Notes: generated by a model not told the origin, from the sequence alone. A DNA stretch of 64,000 nucleotides from Terriglobia bacterium (GCA_020073305.1 JAIQFK010000020.1:1-64000); one strand, 5' to 3'. Positions 18,563 through 28,161 are shown, numbered from the stretch's first letter. Numbers and translations: made by a program.

Positions 18563-21007
18563 CTACTCATATCGCAACGCCGACGCCGGATCGACATGAG
18601 TGGCACGGTGCACGGGAACATAGGTGGCCGCTGCGGCAACCGCGATCAGCAGAGCGGCGACGCCCGAAAGGGTCGCCGGGTCCCACGCGCTCACGCCAAA
18701 AAGCAGGGTGCTCATTATCCGGCCCAGTGCAACCGACGCCATCACACCCGCCGGCAATCCCAGAAACACCGGCAGCAGGCTCTGGCCAAGCACCATGCGG
18801 CGAATGTTGCCGGGCTGCGCGCCCAAGGCCAGGCGAATCCCCATCTCATGGGTGCGCTGCGCCACCGAGTAGGAAACCACGCCATAGATTCCCAAGCTCG
18901 CGAGCAGCATCGCGGCCGCGGCAAACAGCAACACCAGGCTCATCTGAAACCGGCGCTGCGCCACGGACTCCGACACTATCTCCTCCATGGTTCGAAACGC
19001 CGGCACCGGCAGTTCCGGATCAATCTGGCGAATTGCCACTCGGAGGGACGACGAGGCAGAGAGTGGGTCCATCGCAGTTTTCACGGCCAGCGAAGCCTGA
19101 TTGTAGAACCGTTTCCAGTACGGCACATAGACGGTGAGCGACGGATTCGTATTCAGGCTGACACCGCGGACATCGCCGACGATGCCCGTGACCTCGATCA
19201 ACGGCGAATCCTCAGCGCCTACGCGAAAGCGCTTGCCGATGGGATTCTGTCCGGGCCAGAGGCGCGCGGCAGTCACCGCGGACACCAGCGCCACATTTCG
19301 ATCCCGGTCGGTCTCCGCGAAGATCCGCCCTGCTCGAACGGGAATACCCATAGTGCGGAAATAATCCGGATTGACCTGGCGGATATCGGTGAGCGGGCGC
19401 TCCACCATGGGTAGGCTCGTACCTTCTACGCCGATCAGATTGTTCCCTCCTTCACCGCTGAGCGGCAGCTTATTGGAGACCCCCGCCGACGTGACCCCGG
19501 GCAGTGATCCCACACGCTCCAGCGTTGAACGCAGGAAAGCCACTCTCTTCGCCAGATCCGGGTAACGGCTCTCGGGCAGATTCAGATCGACGGTTAGAAT
19601 GCGTTCGGCTTCGAAGCCGCGATCCACATGAAGCAGGTTCACAAAACTGTGCAGAAGCAAGCCGCCGGCGATGAGGCACATGGCGCTCAAGCCGACCTCA
19701 AGGCCAACCAGCAGCGAGCGAAGACGGCCGCTCGCCCGCCCCGCGGTCATGCCTCTGGAGCCGGATCTCATCGCTTCCTGCGGATCTCCTTGGGTGGCGC
19801 GCCACGCGGGGAAAAGGCCGAAGAGAACACCCGTAAATATCGAAATGCCGAGCGTAAACAGAAGGACGCGCGCGTCGAAATGGACTTCATCGATGCGCGC
19901 CAGGTCAACCGGCGCTCGTGCCACGATGACGCGAATGGCTGCGTACGCGAGTGCCACCCCGAATGCGCCGCCTGCGCCGGCCAGAACCAGGCTCTCCACC
20001 AGCATCTGTCCGACCAGGCGCCCGCGGCTCGCCCCCACGGCAGTTCGAATGGCGATCTCCCGGCGGCGGCCCGTGGCGCGCGCCAGCAGCAGGTTAGCAA
20101 TATTGACGCAGCCAATCAGCAGAACTGCGCCGACCGCGGCCAGCAAGAGCTGGAGACCGGTTCGCGACCGGCCGGTGATCTGGTCCTGGAGCGGGACCAG
20201 CGCGGCGCGGAGTTCGATCTTTTCAGCTACCTGGCGCACCAGGCGGGCCTGCACGACGTTCAGCTCCGAGAGTGCCTGCGAGGCAGAAACGCCGCGTTTC
20301 AGCCGCGTGATGCAAACGTAGTTGAAATCTCCAATCGGCTCGAGCTCGTCGTCGCGTATCGCAAAGGGTTTCCAAATCTGTGGGCGCTCTTCCGCGATCG
20401 TCATGGCGTACAGTTGACTCAGCTTCGGAAAATGAAACCCCGCTGCAAGGACGCCCACGATCTCATAAGGATGGCCATCGAGCATGATCTTCCGCCCGAT
20501 TACATGTGGATCGGCGGCGAAGCGGCGTTGCCACAATTCATGGTTGAGGACGACGACCTGGTCATGGCCGGGCCGGTCTTCTTCCTTGAGGAAAGTGCGG
20601 CCGAGCTGGGCTTGAATTCCGAGCATCGGGAACAGGGCCGGCGAGACGCGCGCCGCCGGCAACCTCTCGGGTTCGCCCGCGCCCGTCAAATTGAATGTGG
20701 TGCCGCCCACCAGAGCCGTTTGCTCAAACGAACGCATGCTTTTGCGCCACTCCAGGAAGTGCATGGCGTTGACGGGAATCAATGGCGCGAGCTGGCTAAA
20801 CTGGGGCACGGCTTCATGAACGGCGAAGAGGCGGTCCGCATTCCGGTAAGCCAGCGGCCGGAGAATCACGCCGTCCACCAGGCTGAAGATCGCGGTATTC
20901 GCCCCGATGCCCAGGGCCAGCGTGGCTATGGCGATCGCGCTAAAACCCGGATTCTTGCGCAACACGCGGCCGGCGAATCGAAGATCGGCAAGTAAGGGTT
21001 CGAGCAT
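18563..21007 (-). CDS. MacB/FtsX-type ABC permease, acidobacterial duplicated orphan permease (ADOP)
   Basis: 814 residues with a tandem duplicated MacB-like architecture: N-terminal segment RFAGRVLRKNPGFSAIAIA plus first TM helix, a large periplasmic domain, three TM helices with LIGCVNIANLLLARATGRR (about 285-305), a second half with another TM helix and periplasmic domain, and a final TM bundle with GIYGVVSYSVAQRTHEMGIR. It ends in the canonical DPASALRYE. No ATPase gene is adjacent, typical of these orphan permeases, which are thought to work with a shared MacB-like ATPase. It is the last gene of a minus-strand block of secreted proteins but stands 60 bases after them. Start ATG at 21007. 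Exported substrate unknown. Confidence 0.92.
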   Translation of the reverse strand: MLEPLLADLRFAGRVLRKNPGFSAIAIATLALGIGANTAIFSLVDGVILRPLAYRNADRLFAVHEAVPQFSQLAPLIPVNAMHFLEWRKSMRSFEQTALVGGTTFNLTGAGEPERLPAARVSPALFPMLGIQAQLGRTFLKEEDRPGHDQVVVLNHELWQRRFAADPHVIGRKIMLDGHPYEIVGVLAAGFHFPKLSQLYAMTIAEERPQIWKPFAIRDDELEPIGDFNYVCITRLKRGVSASQALSELNVVQARLVRQVAEKIELRAALVPLQDQITGRSRTGLQLLLAAVGAVLLIGCVNIANLLLARATGRRREIAIRTAVGASRGRLVGQMLVESLVLAGAGGAFGVALAYAAIRVIVARAPVDLARIDEVHFDARVLLFTLGISIFTGVLFGLFPAWRATQGDPQEAMRSGSRGMTAGRASGRLRSLLVGLEVGLSAMCLIAGGLLLHSFVNLLHVDRGFEAERILTVDLNLPESRYPDLAKRVAFLRSTLERVGSLPGVTSAGVSNKLPLSGEGGNNLIGVEGTSLPMVERPLTDIRQVNPDYFRTMGIPVRAGRIFAETDRDRNVALVSAVTAARLWPGQNPIGKRFRVGAEDSPLIEVTGIVGDVRGVSLNTNPSLTVYVPYWKRFYNQASLAVKTAMDPLSASSSLRVAIRQIDPELPVPAFRTMEEIVSESVAQRRFQMSLVLLFAAAAMLLASLGIYGVVSYSVAQRTHEMGIRLALGAQPGNIRRMVLGQSLLPVFLGLPAGVMASVALGRIMSTLLFGVSAWDPATLSGVAALLIAVAAAATYVPVHRATHVDPASALRYE

Positions 21008-21067
21008 ATCAGTCCTGATACGACGCGAGCATCGGTTTGGTTCCTGGAAATCTTGCGGGGACCGCGT

Positions 21068-22711
21068 CTACTCGGCTTCTTGAAACGCCTGCTTGACGTC
21101 CTCGCCGGGGATGAGATCCACTTGAGCCGTGGCGCCGCCACCGGCCTCCAGTTCAACCCGCGCGGCACGTCCTTCCAAGGCCTGGAGCGCGCGGGGGCTC
21201 TGCTGCAGAGCCGCGCCTTCAGCCACGCCGGCGGCGTAGAGGCGGTAGCGCCCGGGTTCGATCCCGGACATGCTGAAATGGCCGTCCCTGCCCGCCTGGA
21301 TGGCGCGCGGCGGTGCGGCTTCCGGATCTTCCGATACCAGAATCAGCAGAACACTGTTCGCCTGCTGAAGCGACATTCCGTTCACCGTGCCCTCCACGTG
21401 CGCCAGCTTCGTCGATACCACGACGCGTACGGCGCCGCCTGCCCCTGGGACCACGTTGAATACGCCGGAGTGCATTTCCTGGCCGCCAACGGAGAGTGAC
21501 TTCACATAGCCATGAACGTTCTCTGCCGCCAGGCGCCAGCGTCCGGCAACCACTCCGGAAAGTAAGAAGGTGCCATCCGCTTCCACTTTTGCCTCTGGCC
21601 ATGCCCCGGAAAATTCGGAGTCGAGAGGCGTCAGGCGGATGTGAACGTTCTCGATTGCCGGCTTCGGCGGATCGCCCTCCAGCTCGATGGCGCCGGTGAA
21701 TTCGCCTCCGGGAATCAGCGTCAAGTCGATCGGTTGCGGAGGATCTGCGCCGATATCCACGGGCAGGCTCGCTTCGTAGCTGTGGCGCTTATCCTGCGCC
21801 GAGGCGACCAGAACGTAGGCGCCCGCGGGCACCGCCGGAATATTGAATTCGCCCGTCTTTGCGTTGAGGGACGCAGAGTACCGCACCAGGTCTCTGAGCA
21901 ACGGATCGCGGGACACCAGTTCAACGCGCGGCCGGAGACTCATTGCGTCTGCATCCGCGTTCATGTGGCCGCGAACGGTAACGGTGGAAGTCGCGTGCAT
22001 GTGAAAATCGATACCCGTCACATTCGCTCCAGCGGCGGCCATCACGCGGGAGGCGCCCGAAGGGTCCGGGCTGTCGGGATAAAATTGCGTGGCGTACCGT
22101 TGGTTGGGCAGATCGGCATCCGAGCCGCGCCGCACAAGCCCGTGCGCCTGGGGGAGCGGCTGGCTGCACTGCACGGAAACATAGAAGCGCCCTCTCGCCA
22201 GGCCGTAGATGCGATACTCGCCGCGATCGTCGGAGGTTGCGGCGCGCGTCCCGTACAGTCTGTTCCCGGGTGGGCCCGGCGCGAATTGCATCGTCTGGAC
22301 GGAGCAGCCCGGCAAGGGCTTGGCGTCTTCGTCCATCACGCGCCCGTTGATCGATGCCCCCGGCGTGAGAGCCATCACCAGGTCGCTCTTCTTTTCGTGA
22401 GCCGTCAACGTCACGATCAGCGGACTCGTCGCCGCCTGGCCGGACACGATCAGCGGGAATTCCGTGTGCTGGGCGTGTAGCGAGTACGTGCCGGGCGGCA
22501 GGTTGCGGAAGGCAAAACGGCCGTTCGCATCGGTAATGGCCGCAGGCACATTTCCGGGAACCATCGTTACCTGCGCCTTGCGGACTGGTTCCTTTGTGAC
22601 TTCGTTGATGACCGCGCCTTCCAGCGAGCCGTCATCGGCAGGCTCTCCCTGCGCCACCTGCGCCGGCAGGCTGCCTGCGAAGAGCGCCGCGCACACGAGA
22701 ATTCGCATCAT
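21068..22711 (-). CDS. Secreted carboxypeptidase-regulatory-like domain protein (first of two)
   Basis: About 547 residues. ATG at 22711 overlaps the stop of the preceding gene by four bases (ATGA); a second ATG follows directly at 22708. A signal peptide (MMRILVCAALFAGSLPAQ) leads into a carboxypeptidase-regulatory (CnaB-like) domain with VINEVTKEPVRKAQVTM and GRFAFRNLPPGTYSLHA, then further beta-sandwich repeats (ASINGRVMDEDAKPLPGC, FNIPAVPAGAYVLVAS). A last repeat reads GHFSMSGIEPGRYRLYA. No enzyme motif is seen. Such chains of prealbumin-like domains are common in secreted Solibacter proteins and are assumed to bind surfaces or partners. Similar in plan to the gene just upstream, so probably a diverged duplicate. 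Confidence 0.85.
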   Translation of the reverse strand: MMRILVCAALFAGSLPAQVAQGEPADDGSLEGAVINEVTKEPVRKAQVTMVPGNVPAAITDANGRFAFRNLPPGTYSLHAQHTEFPLIVSGQAATSPLIVTLTAHEKKSDLVMALTPGASINGRVMDEDAKPLPGCSVQTMQFAPGPPGNRLYGTRAATSDDRGEYRIYGLARGRFYVSVQCSQPLPQAHGLVRRGSDADLPNQRYATQFYPDSPDPSGASRVMAAAGANVTGIDFHMHATSTVTVRGHMNADADAMSLRPRVELVSRDPLLRDLVRYSASLNAKTGEFNIPAVPAGAYVLVASAQDKRHSYEASLPVDIGADPPQPIDLTLIPGGEFTGAIELEGDPPKPAIENVHIRLTPLDSEFSGAWPEAKVEADGTFLLSGVVAGRWRLAAENVHGYVKSLSVGGQEMHSGVFNVVPGAGGAVRVVVSTKLAHVEGTVNGMSLQQANSVLLILVSEDPEAAPPRAIQAGRDGHFSMSGIEPGRYRLYAAGVAEGAALQQSPRALQALEGRAARVELEAGGGATAQVDLIPGEDVKQAFQEAE

Positions 22712-24366
22712 TGCTGGCTTCGCGCTCCGGGTATGAGTTGCACATCCTTCGGCGCATTCACGCCTTCGGTGATCGCCACTTTCTCTCCATAGCTGTCGAA
22801 TGGTTTCAAAAATTCCGGATTCTGCCACGCGCCACTTTCCATGGCTTCAAACGCGTAGAGCTTGTAACTGCCGGGTGTCAGCGCTTTGAACTTGAAGAGG
22901 CCGGCTTCGTCGGCGACGGCGGTGCTATAGAAGCTCAGGATCTGGCTGAATTTGCCCGCCGGCGCCAACAACACAATCGATCGAGCGGCGTGCTCACCGG
23001 AGGTTCGTGTCACGCTCCCTTCGAGAACTCCGCCACGCGTGCTCACCACGATCCGCAAGGGCGCGGCCGTCTTCGGACCGATGATCATATCTTCGGTGAC
23101 GACATCCTGGTCTCCGAGGCGCATCGATTTAATGTAGCCGCCCGGCGGAATCGGATTCACGCCGATGTCCCAGATCCCGGGCGCCACGCTCTTGAGCACG
23201 AAACTGCTGTCGGCTTTCACGGTGGCCATGGGCCGCGGTTCGTTGGGAGACAGAGCGTCGCCAGGACTCAACTCAACCTTGTACTCGCGCTGCCCCGGAT
23301 CGTCGCCCTCGACTTTCAGACTCCCCGAAAGATCGATGCCTGGATCCAGTTTTAGCATGACCTCCTTGTCCACGCCGCCTTTAATCTCCACACGCTGCGC
23401 GCCCTGGTACCGGCGCTCGCCGAGCGAGAGACGCGTCAGCAACAGGTATTCGCCTGGCACCAGTCCGTATTGCTCAAACGAGTAATTCGGCCCTGGCACA
23501 CTGAAGGCAAACGTGCCCTGGTTTTCGTCCGGCAGATCCTGTTGCATAATCACCACGTCAATGCGTGCATCGGCGGGAAGCTCAACCGGCGGCGTCACCG
23601 TGCCCCGTAGCGTAGCCGTCGAATAGGGCGACATGCGGAAATCCGTTCCTTTGATTTCCTTTCCCGGGTCGACAGTAATCACCGCGGCCAAAGACATACG
23701 GTCCGTTCCCGGAAAGAACTGCGCGCCGTATCTGGCTTGCTCAGGCGCCTTCTGGTCCGCGATCGCCTCGGGCTGCATCCGGAACGCCTGCCGCCCGAGA
23801 CCGTTCGCCAGGGCGATGTACCGGCCCGCAACGACGTTGGAGATACGGTAGACGCCGCGGTCGTCGCTGTTGACTGAGCTGCGCTCGAAGAATCGTGGCT
23901 TGCCTCTCCAGAAAGATTGCATCCACAGGCTGACGGCCACTCCTGGAAGTGCATCTCCTTCCGCGTCGACCACCGTGCCCGAGACCGCACCCAGCGCCTC
24001 GAGCCGCAAGACAAAATCGCGCCTTTCACCGCCATGCAGAGTGATAATTCCCGGCGCATGATTCACGGTCTCTGCCCCGTACCAGGCGTGCAGATATCCT
24101 TTGCAGTCCGCGTGCAACTGATACCTTCCAGGAGGAATATCCGTGAAGCCGAACCGCCCGGTGCCGTCGGTGATGGCCTGGGCGTCCAGCGGCGTCTCTT
24201 CCTCGGTAGAAAGAGTCACCAGAGCTTTCGAAAGCGGAGAGCCGGTACCGCGATCGAACACGGTGCCGCCCACCCAAGCGTACTCGGAGGGCGAGGCGGC
24301 CTTCTGGCATAATGCAGCTGTGCAGGCGGCGAGCAGGCACAGCGCAACTCGCGATGCCGGAACCAT
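22708..24366 (-). CDS. Secreted carboxypeptidase-regulatory-like domain protein (second of two)
   Basis: 552 residues. Signal peptide MVPASRVALCLLAACTAALC, then a regulatory-like beta-sandwich domain (VFDRGTGSPLSKALVTLS; GRFGFTDIPPGRYQLHADC), a second one (GAVSGTVVDAEGDALPGVAV; DDRGVYRISNVVAGRYIALA) and later repeats ending LFKFKALTPGSYKLYAFEA. Starts three bases after the stop of the sorbosone-dehydrogenase-like gene and its stop overlaps the next gene, so the three are translationally linked. No catalytic residues are recognised. Role is inferred only as a cell-surface or secreted structural protein. Confidence 0.85.
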   Translation of the reverse strand: MVPASRVALCLLAACTAALCQKAASPSEYAWVGGTVFDRGTGSPLSKALVTLSTEEETPLDAQAITDGTGRFGFTDIPPGRYQLHADCKGYLHAWYGAETVNHAPGIITLHGGERRDFVLRLEALGAVSGTVVDAEGDALPGVAVSLWMQSFWRGKPRFFERSSVNSDDRGVYRISNVVAGRYIALANGLGRQAFRMQPEAIADQKAPEQARYGAQFFPGTDRMSLAAVITVDPGKEIKGTDFRMSPYSTATLRGTVTPPVELPADARIDVVIMQQDLPDENQGTFAFSVPGPNYSFEQYGLVPGEYLLLTRLSLGERRYQGAQRVEIKGGVDKEVMLKLDPGIDLSGSLKVEGDDPGQREYKVELSPGDALSPNEPRPMATVKADSSFVLKSVAPGIWDIGVNPIPPGGYIKSMRLGDQDVVTEDMIIGPKTAAPLRIVVSTRGGVLEGSVTRTSGEHAARSIVLLAPAGKFSQILSFYSTAVADEAGLFKFKALTPGSYKLYAFEAMESGAWQNPEFLKPFDSYGEKVAITEGVNAPKDVQLIPGARSQQ

Positions 24367-24369
24367 TGC

Positions 24370-26352
24370 TTACTCAATGTTGATGGTAACTGTGTTCGCA
24401 GTCTGCCCGCTCACCTTCAGTACGACATCCACCTCGCCCGCGCCATGCAGGGACAGCGGCAGTCCGACATTGACCTGGTCGAGCCCAGGATACGTGCCCT
24501 GCGGACCTGCGTATAAGACCGAAGCGCTCGCGCCGCCGATGGTGACGCTCACGTCCGCACTCCCGCGAATCCCCGTGCCGTAGAACGACAGGAATATCGG
24601 CGTATCCACTCCAATCCGGATGGGCACGCTTTTGCAGTTCCCGGGCTGGGCGCAGGTGAATACAGAGACCGGACCCTGGTGAGTCGTCGGCAAGACGACC
24701 TCGACGGCGGTGGCGGCAGCCACCCCTTGCCCGTTCCCGTTCGCGCTGAAAAGCGCGGGAGCCGTCGCGGCGATCAGAACAGTTCCTAAACTGATCGTGC
24801 CGGTGCTCTGCTCGATCATCAGTGTGGCGTTGCCTGCCGCCGTTCCGGCCGGCACTTCGAAATTGATCTGGCCTGACGACACGTAAGCCAATCTGGCCGA
24901 GCGTGCTGCTCCGGTGCCGTCCTGGACCGTCAACTTCACCCCGCCAAGCGACGTGGGCCAGTCCGCCGAGGCCGCGCTTGCCGTCTGGGTGCTGAGCTGC
25001 GTCCCAAATACCGACCCGATGGATTCCGGCGCCAGCACGGCAAACCCGCTGGCAGCCGATATGGCCGCGGGCGCGTACGTAAGGCGATAAATGGCGCCCG
25101 CCGTATCATCGGAAATGAGCATGCTGCCGGTTGCGTCTACCGCCGCGTCTACCGGACGCCCCCAGGCATTTTGAGACGTGTCGTCGAGCCATCCCGTCAC
25201 CAGGTCGGCTTGCTCGCCGGGCAACTGCGTTGTGTTGCTCCACGGAAAGTAGGCGACCTTGTATCCCGTCTTTGCCGTTCGGTCCCAGGAGCCGTGCAGC
25301 CCCACCACCGCGCCCGTCCGGTAGGGCTGCGCAAACCCCGTGTCGCCCAGAAACAGCAATCCGAGTGGCGCTGAATGTGCCGGGATTCCCTTCGAAACCA
25401 AATCCATCTTGCCGCAGTCCACGTGGCTGTCCTGGTTGGTGTCGAAATCCGCGTTGAACGGCATCTGGTCGAGCGTCTTGTCGGGATTCGAATCGCAGAA
25501 CGGCCATCCGTAGTTGCCGCCGTCACGCACCGCCGTGAGCAGATCGGGAGGGTGGTTGTCGACGTAGGGCCAGATCACCTGGCCGTAGTTTCCGCTCGAG
25601 TCCTGCACAGGATACGGCACGTTGTCACGGTTGTTCACCGCTGCCCAGAGCGTGTTCGTTCCCGGCAAAAAGCGCACGCCCTCCGCGTTCCGCAAGCCGC
25701 GCGCAAACAGGCGGCCGGCAGAGCCATCGGCGTTGTACTGGTAAATCGCGCCACGAACCGGATCACCGGTCGTGTCATCAGCGCAAACGTTGCAGCTCGA
25801 ACCGATCGAGACGTACAGGTGGCCGTCACTGCCGATCGCGATGTTTTTGAGTTGATGTGCATAGCCGCCGCCGAATCCCGCCGCCTGGCTGTCGGGCAGC
25901 CCGGTCACGATAACCTCGCGGTCATGAGCCGACGTGTCTCCGGCGTTATAACGGAAACGGTTGATCTGGTTGGTCTCTGTGATGTAGACGTAGCTGGTCC
26001 CGTTGATCGTGTGGAAGACGATATCGTGCGGACTCCGCAACCCGCTCACAAACGTGAAGCTCTGCGGAACTCCTCCGCCGGCAAGGGGACGCAGCAGCGT
26101 CACCTGTCCGGCGCCGGGCTGGGACACCAGGACATCGCCATTGGGAGCGACGGCCAGGAATCGTGCCCCTCCAACGCTCGCGAAAAGTGAAACCTGAAAT
26201 CCCGGCGGGATGTTCAGATAGCGGTCGGCTGCGAAGGTCCCGTTTCTAAGGGCATTGGGAACATTGAGCTTGGCGCGGACCATGGCGCCCGGCGGCGCGG
26301 CGGAGACCACCAATGACAGAGATATCCCCAACGCCAGAGCCTTCCCGGACAT
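24370..26352 (-). CDS. Secreted glucose/sorbosone dehydrogenase-like beta-propeller with C-terminal Solibacter-type domain
   Basis: 660 residues. An N-terminal signal region (MSGKALALGISLSLVVSAA) is followed by a six-bladed quinoprotein glucose/sorbosone dehydrogenase fold (about 40-430). Motifs include IPPGFQVSLFASVGGARFLAV, SPHDIVFH, GGGYAHQLKNIAIGSDGHLY, GLRNAEGVRF, YGWPFCDS and HGSWDRTAKTGYK. The last about 220 residues (from SAASGFAVLAPESIGSVFG; VSSGQINFEVPAGTAAGNA; LFSANGNGQGVAAA; LDQVNVGLPLSL) match the C-terminal beta domain known as TIGR03437, characteristic of Solibacter secreted proteins. It likely oxidises a sugar with PQQ in the periplasm or outside, but the cofactor ligands were not verified. 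First gene of the minus-strand block. Confidence 0.9.
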   Translation of the reverse strand: MSGKALALGISLSLVVSAAPPGAMVRAKLNVPNALRNGTFAADRYLNIPPGFQVSLFASVGGARFLAVAPNGDVLVSQPGAGQVTLLRPLAGGGVPQSFTFVSGLRSPHDIVFHTINGTSYVYITETNQINRFRYNAGDTSAHDREVIVTGLPDSQAAGFGGGYAHQLKNIAIGSDGHLYVSIGSSCNVCADDTTGDPVRGAIYQYNADGSAGRLFARGLRNAEGVRFLPGTNTLWAAVNNRDNVPYPVQDSSGNYGQVIWPYVDNHPPDLLTAVRDGGNYGWPFCDSNPDKTLDQMPFNADFDTNQDSHVDCGKMDLVSKGIPAHSAPLGLLFLGDTGFAQPYRTGAVVGLHGSWDRTAKTGYKVAYFPWSNTTQLPGEQADLVTGWLDDTSQNAWGRPVDAAVDATGSMLISDDTAGAIYRLTYAPAAISAASGFAVLAPESIGSVFGTQLSTQTASAASADWPTSLGGVKLTVQDGTGAARSARLAYVSSGQINFEVPAGTAAGNATLMIEQSTGTISLGTVLIAATAPALFSANGNGQGVAAATAVEVVLPTTHQGPVSVFTCAQPGNCKSVPIRIGVDTPIFLSFYGTGIRGSADVSVTIGGASASVLYAGPQGTYPGLDQVNVGLPLSLHGAGEVDVVLKVSGQTANTVTINIE

Positions 26353-26425
26353 AACCCCTCAAGCCCTTTCTACCGCGAAACGGGCCCAAGCGCCAGGAGC
26401 ACCGCTAGAAGCAACAGACCTTAAC

Positions 26426-26443
26426 CGGAATTCCGGAATTCCG
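26426..26443. promoter_or_regulatory. 18-bp perfect palindrome in a divergent promoter region
   Basis: CGGAATTCCGGAATTCCG is a perfect palindrome made of two GGAATTCC cores. It lies between the divergent sorbosone-dehydrogenase-like gene and the TPR gene. A TATGAT candidate -10 box for the TPR gene is at 26462-26467, which would put the palindrome next to or over the -35 region. It looks like a repressor or activator operator; no regulator gene is adjacent. Confidence 0.5.
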
Positions 26444-26496
26444 TATGCAAAGGAGCGGCGGTATGATAACATTCCGTCCATTTGGAGGAGGGAGCC

Positions 26497-27615
26497 ATGA
26501 AGATTGTTCTGCTTGCCCTGTTGCTGGCCGGCGGCGCGCTGGCCCAGCGTCACAAGGTAAACATCAATACCGAAACCCCCGAGGGCCAGGCGTTGCAACA
26601 GATCGGCCAGGAGTCGGATGACGCCAAAAAGCTTGCCGCGTACGAAAAGTTCGTACAGGACTATCCGAAAAGCGAAAACTTGGCCTGGGTTTATGGGGAG
26701 ATGCAGCCGCTTTATGTGAAGGCCAATCAGCCCGACAAGGCCGTGGATGCGGGCGACAAGATCATAGCGCTCGATCCCGAAGACCTGGACACCGCGCTGG
26801 TGACGCTGAAGGCTGCCGAAGCCAAGAAGGATCCCGATCTGGTGAAGAAATGGTCGAACACCACCGGAGCGCTGGCTCAGAAGGCGATCGCCGCGCCACA
26901 ACCCAAAGACGAAGATGCCGTTGAGGACTGGAAGAAGCACGTCGACTACGCCAAACAGGTAAACACCTACTCCGAGTACGCCATTGACGCCATGGCATTG
27001 CAGACCACCGACCCGCGCAAGAGGGTCGACCTGATCGAAGCCCTCTACGACCGCAATCCGCAGAGCCAGTACATGGCCCAGTTGCTGCCTGCGGCCTTGC
27101 AGGCCCTTCAGCAGATGAACGATGCCGAGCGGAAGACCGCATTCGCCGAGAAGGTGCTGGCCAAAGATCCAGGTAACGACCAGATGTTGCTGCTGGCGGC
27201 AGACGGCTACAGCCAAAAAGGTAAAGAGCCGGACAAGGTCATCGATTACTCCAATAAACTCATTGAAGTCCTGAACCAGAAGGCGAAACCTGACGGCATC
27301 AGCGACGCGGACTGGAACACGCGGAAGAACGCGATCATCTGCTTGGGGCATTACTGGCCAGGCAAGGCGTACTACAGCCAGAAGAAGTACAGCGCGGCGG
27401 AGAAGGAACTGCGCACGGCGCTTCCCCTTGCCGAGAGCAATCCGGCATTAAAGCCCGAGGTCCTGTTCATGCTCGCCGATTCTGCTTACCGGCAGGAAAA
27501 TATCGTGGACGCGCTGAAATATTTTCAGCAATGCGCAGCCATGAAGAGCAACCTTCAAGCCCAAGCCGCCAAGAACGTCGCCGCCATCAAGGCCCAGTAC
27601 CGCGCTGTGAAGTAG
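26497..27615 (+). CDS. Secreted TPR-repeat protein
   Basis: About 372 residues. ATG 26497 is chosen over an upstream TTG because GGAGGAGGGAG ends two bases before it and a signal peptide follows (MKIVLLALLLAGGALAQ). The mature part is all helical with TPR-like pairs: DDAKKLAAYEKFVQDYPKSE, QPDKAVDAGDKIIALDPEDL, FAEKVLAKDPGNDQMLLLAA, KYSAAEKELRTALPLAESNP, NIVDALKYFQQCAAM. TPR proteins scaffold protein complexes; the partner is unknown. It is a single-gene unit converging on the small secreted protein at 27634, with a shared hairpin between their stops. Confidence 0.85.
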   Translation: MKIVLLALLLAGGALAQRHKVNINTETPEGQALQQIGQESDDAKKLAAYEKFVQDYPKSENLAWVYGEMQPLYVKANQPDKAVDAGDKIIALDPEDLDTALVTLKAAEAKKDPDLVKKWSNTTGALAQKAIAAPQPKDEDAVEDWKKHVDYAKQVNTYSEYAIDAMALQTTDPRKRVDLIEALYDRNPQSQYMAQLLPAALQALQQMNDAERKTAFAEKVLAKDPGNDQMLLLAADGYSQKGKEPDKVIDYSNKLIEVLNQKAKPDGISDADWNTRKNAIICLGHYWPGKAYYSQKKYSAAEKELRTALPLAESNPALKPEVLFMLADSAYRQENIVDALKYFQQCAAMKSNLQAQAAKNVAAIKAQYRAVK

Positions 27616-27642
27616 GGCTTCGCGTCGACAGGGCTACTTCAC
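27607..27642. terminator. Stem-loop spanning two convergent stop codons
   Basis: GTGAAGTAG at 27607-27615 and its exact complement CTACTTCAC at 27634-27642 form a 9-bp stem with an 18-base loop. Both convergent genes end in the same Val-Lys-stop, so each arm is the end of one gene. There is no T-tract, so a bidirectional terminator is only possible, not shown. Confidence 0.45.
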
Positions 27643-28095
27643 GGGCTCGAACAGCTTTTCTTTCGCGGTGAAATGTTTTTCCAATTCGGCGGCGATCTGC
27701 TTCGCCTGGCGCGTGACGGTTTCTTTGGTCTGGCCGGGGCTGGCTTTGAAATCCATTCCTACCGTTCCAATAATTTTCCCAGCGGCATCATGGATGGGGA
27801 GGGTTGCATCGAACTCGTCCTTCTCTTTTTCAACGAAGGGCTGATTCGTTTTCATGGCCGTGAACTCATCCTTATCGCATTTCTCGCCCATTTCTTTCGC
27901 CTCGGTCGTGGCGATGGTCTTGCAGCCCTCCTGCTCGGACCGCGTTGCTGCAAGTTCCAGGCCGGTGATCTCGGGATGCGCCGCTTTGACTTCTGTCACG
28001 ACTTTCTGCGCCATGATCTCGGCCGCACCCGCGGGCAGGATCGTGAAACTTCCCAGGGCGATGGCGGCAACGGTGAAAAGCATTCTCTTCGGCAT
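27634..28095 (-). CDS. Small secreted protein, possible PDC/cache-like sensor fold
   Basis: 153 residues with signal peptide MPKRMLFTVAAIALGSFTIL...AGAAE. The mature part contains VVTEVKAAHPEITGLELAAT, a pair of cysteines (GCKTIATTEAKEMGEKCD), FDATLPIHDAAGKIIGTVGM (the beta-hairpin common in PDC/cache sensors) and a final amphipathic helix. AGGAGG lies before the ATG. The hairpin 'I.D..G..IG.VG.D' resembles single-cache periplasmic domains, but no membrane anchor or output domain is attached, so it would be a free periplasmic or extracellular protein. Function unknown. Confidence 0.75.
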   Translation of the reverse strand: MPKRMLFTVAAIALGSFTILPAGAAEIMAQKVVTEVKAAHPEITGLELAATRSEQEGCKTIATTEAKEMGEKCDKDEFTAMKTNQPFVEKEKDEFDATLPIHDAAGKIIGTVGMDFKASPGQTKETVTRQAKQIAAELEKHFTAKEKLFEPVK

Positions 28096-28161
28096 GGTTC
28101 ACCTCCTGGCTCAGAGCATGAACCATGGCTGATGAACACACGATGAACGAGTTGCGGCCAG

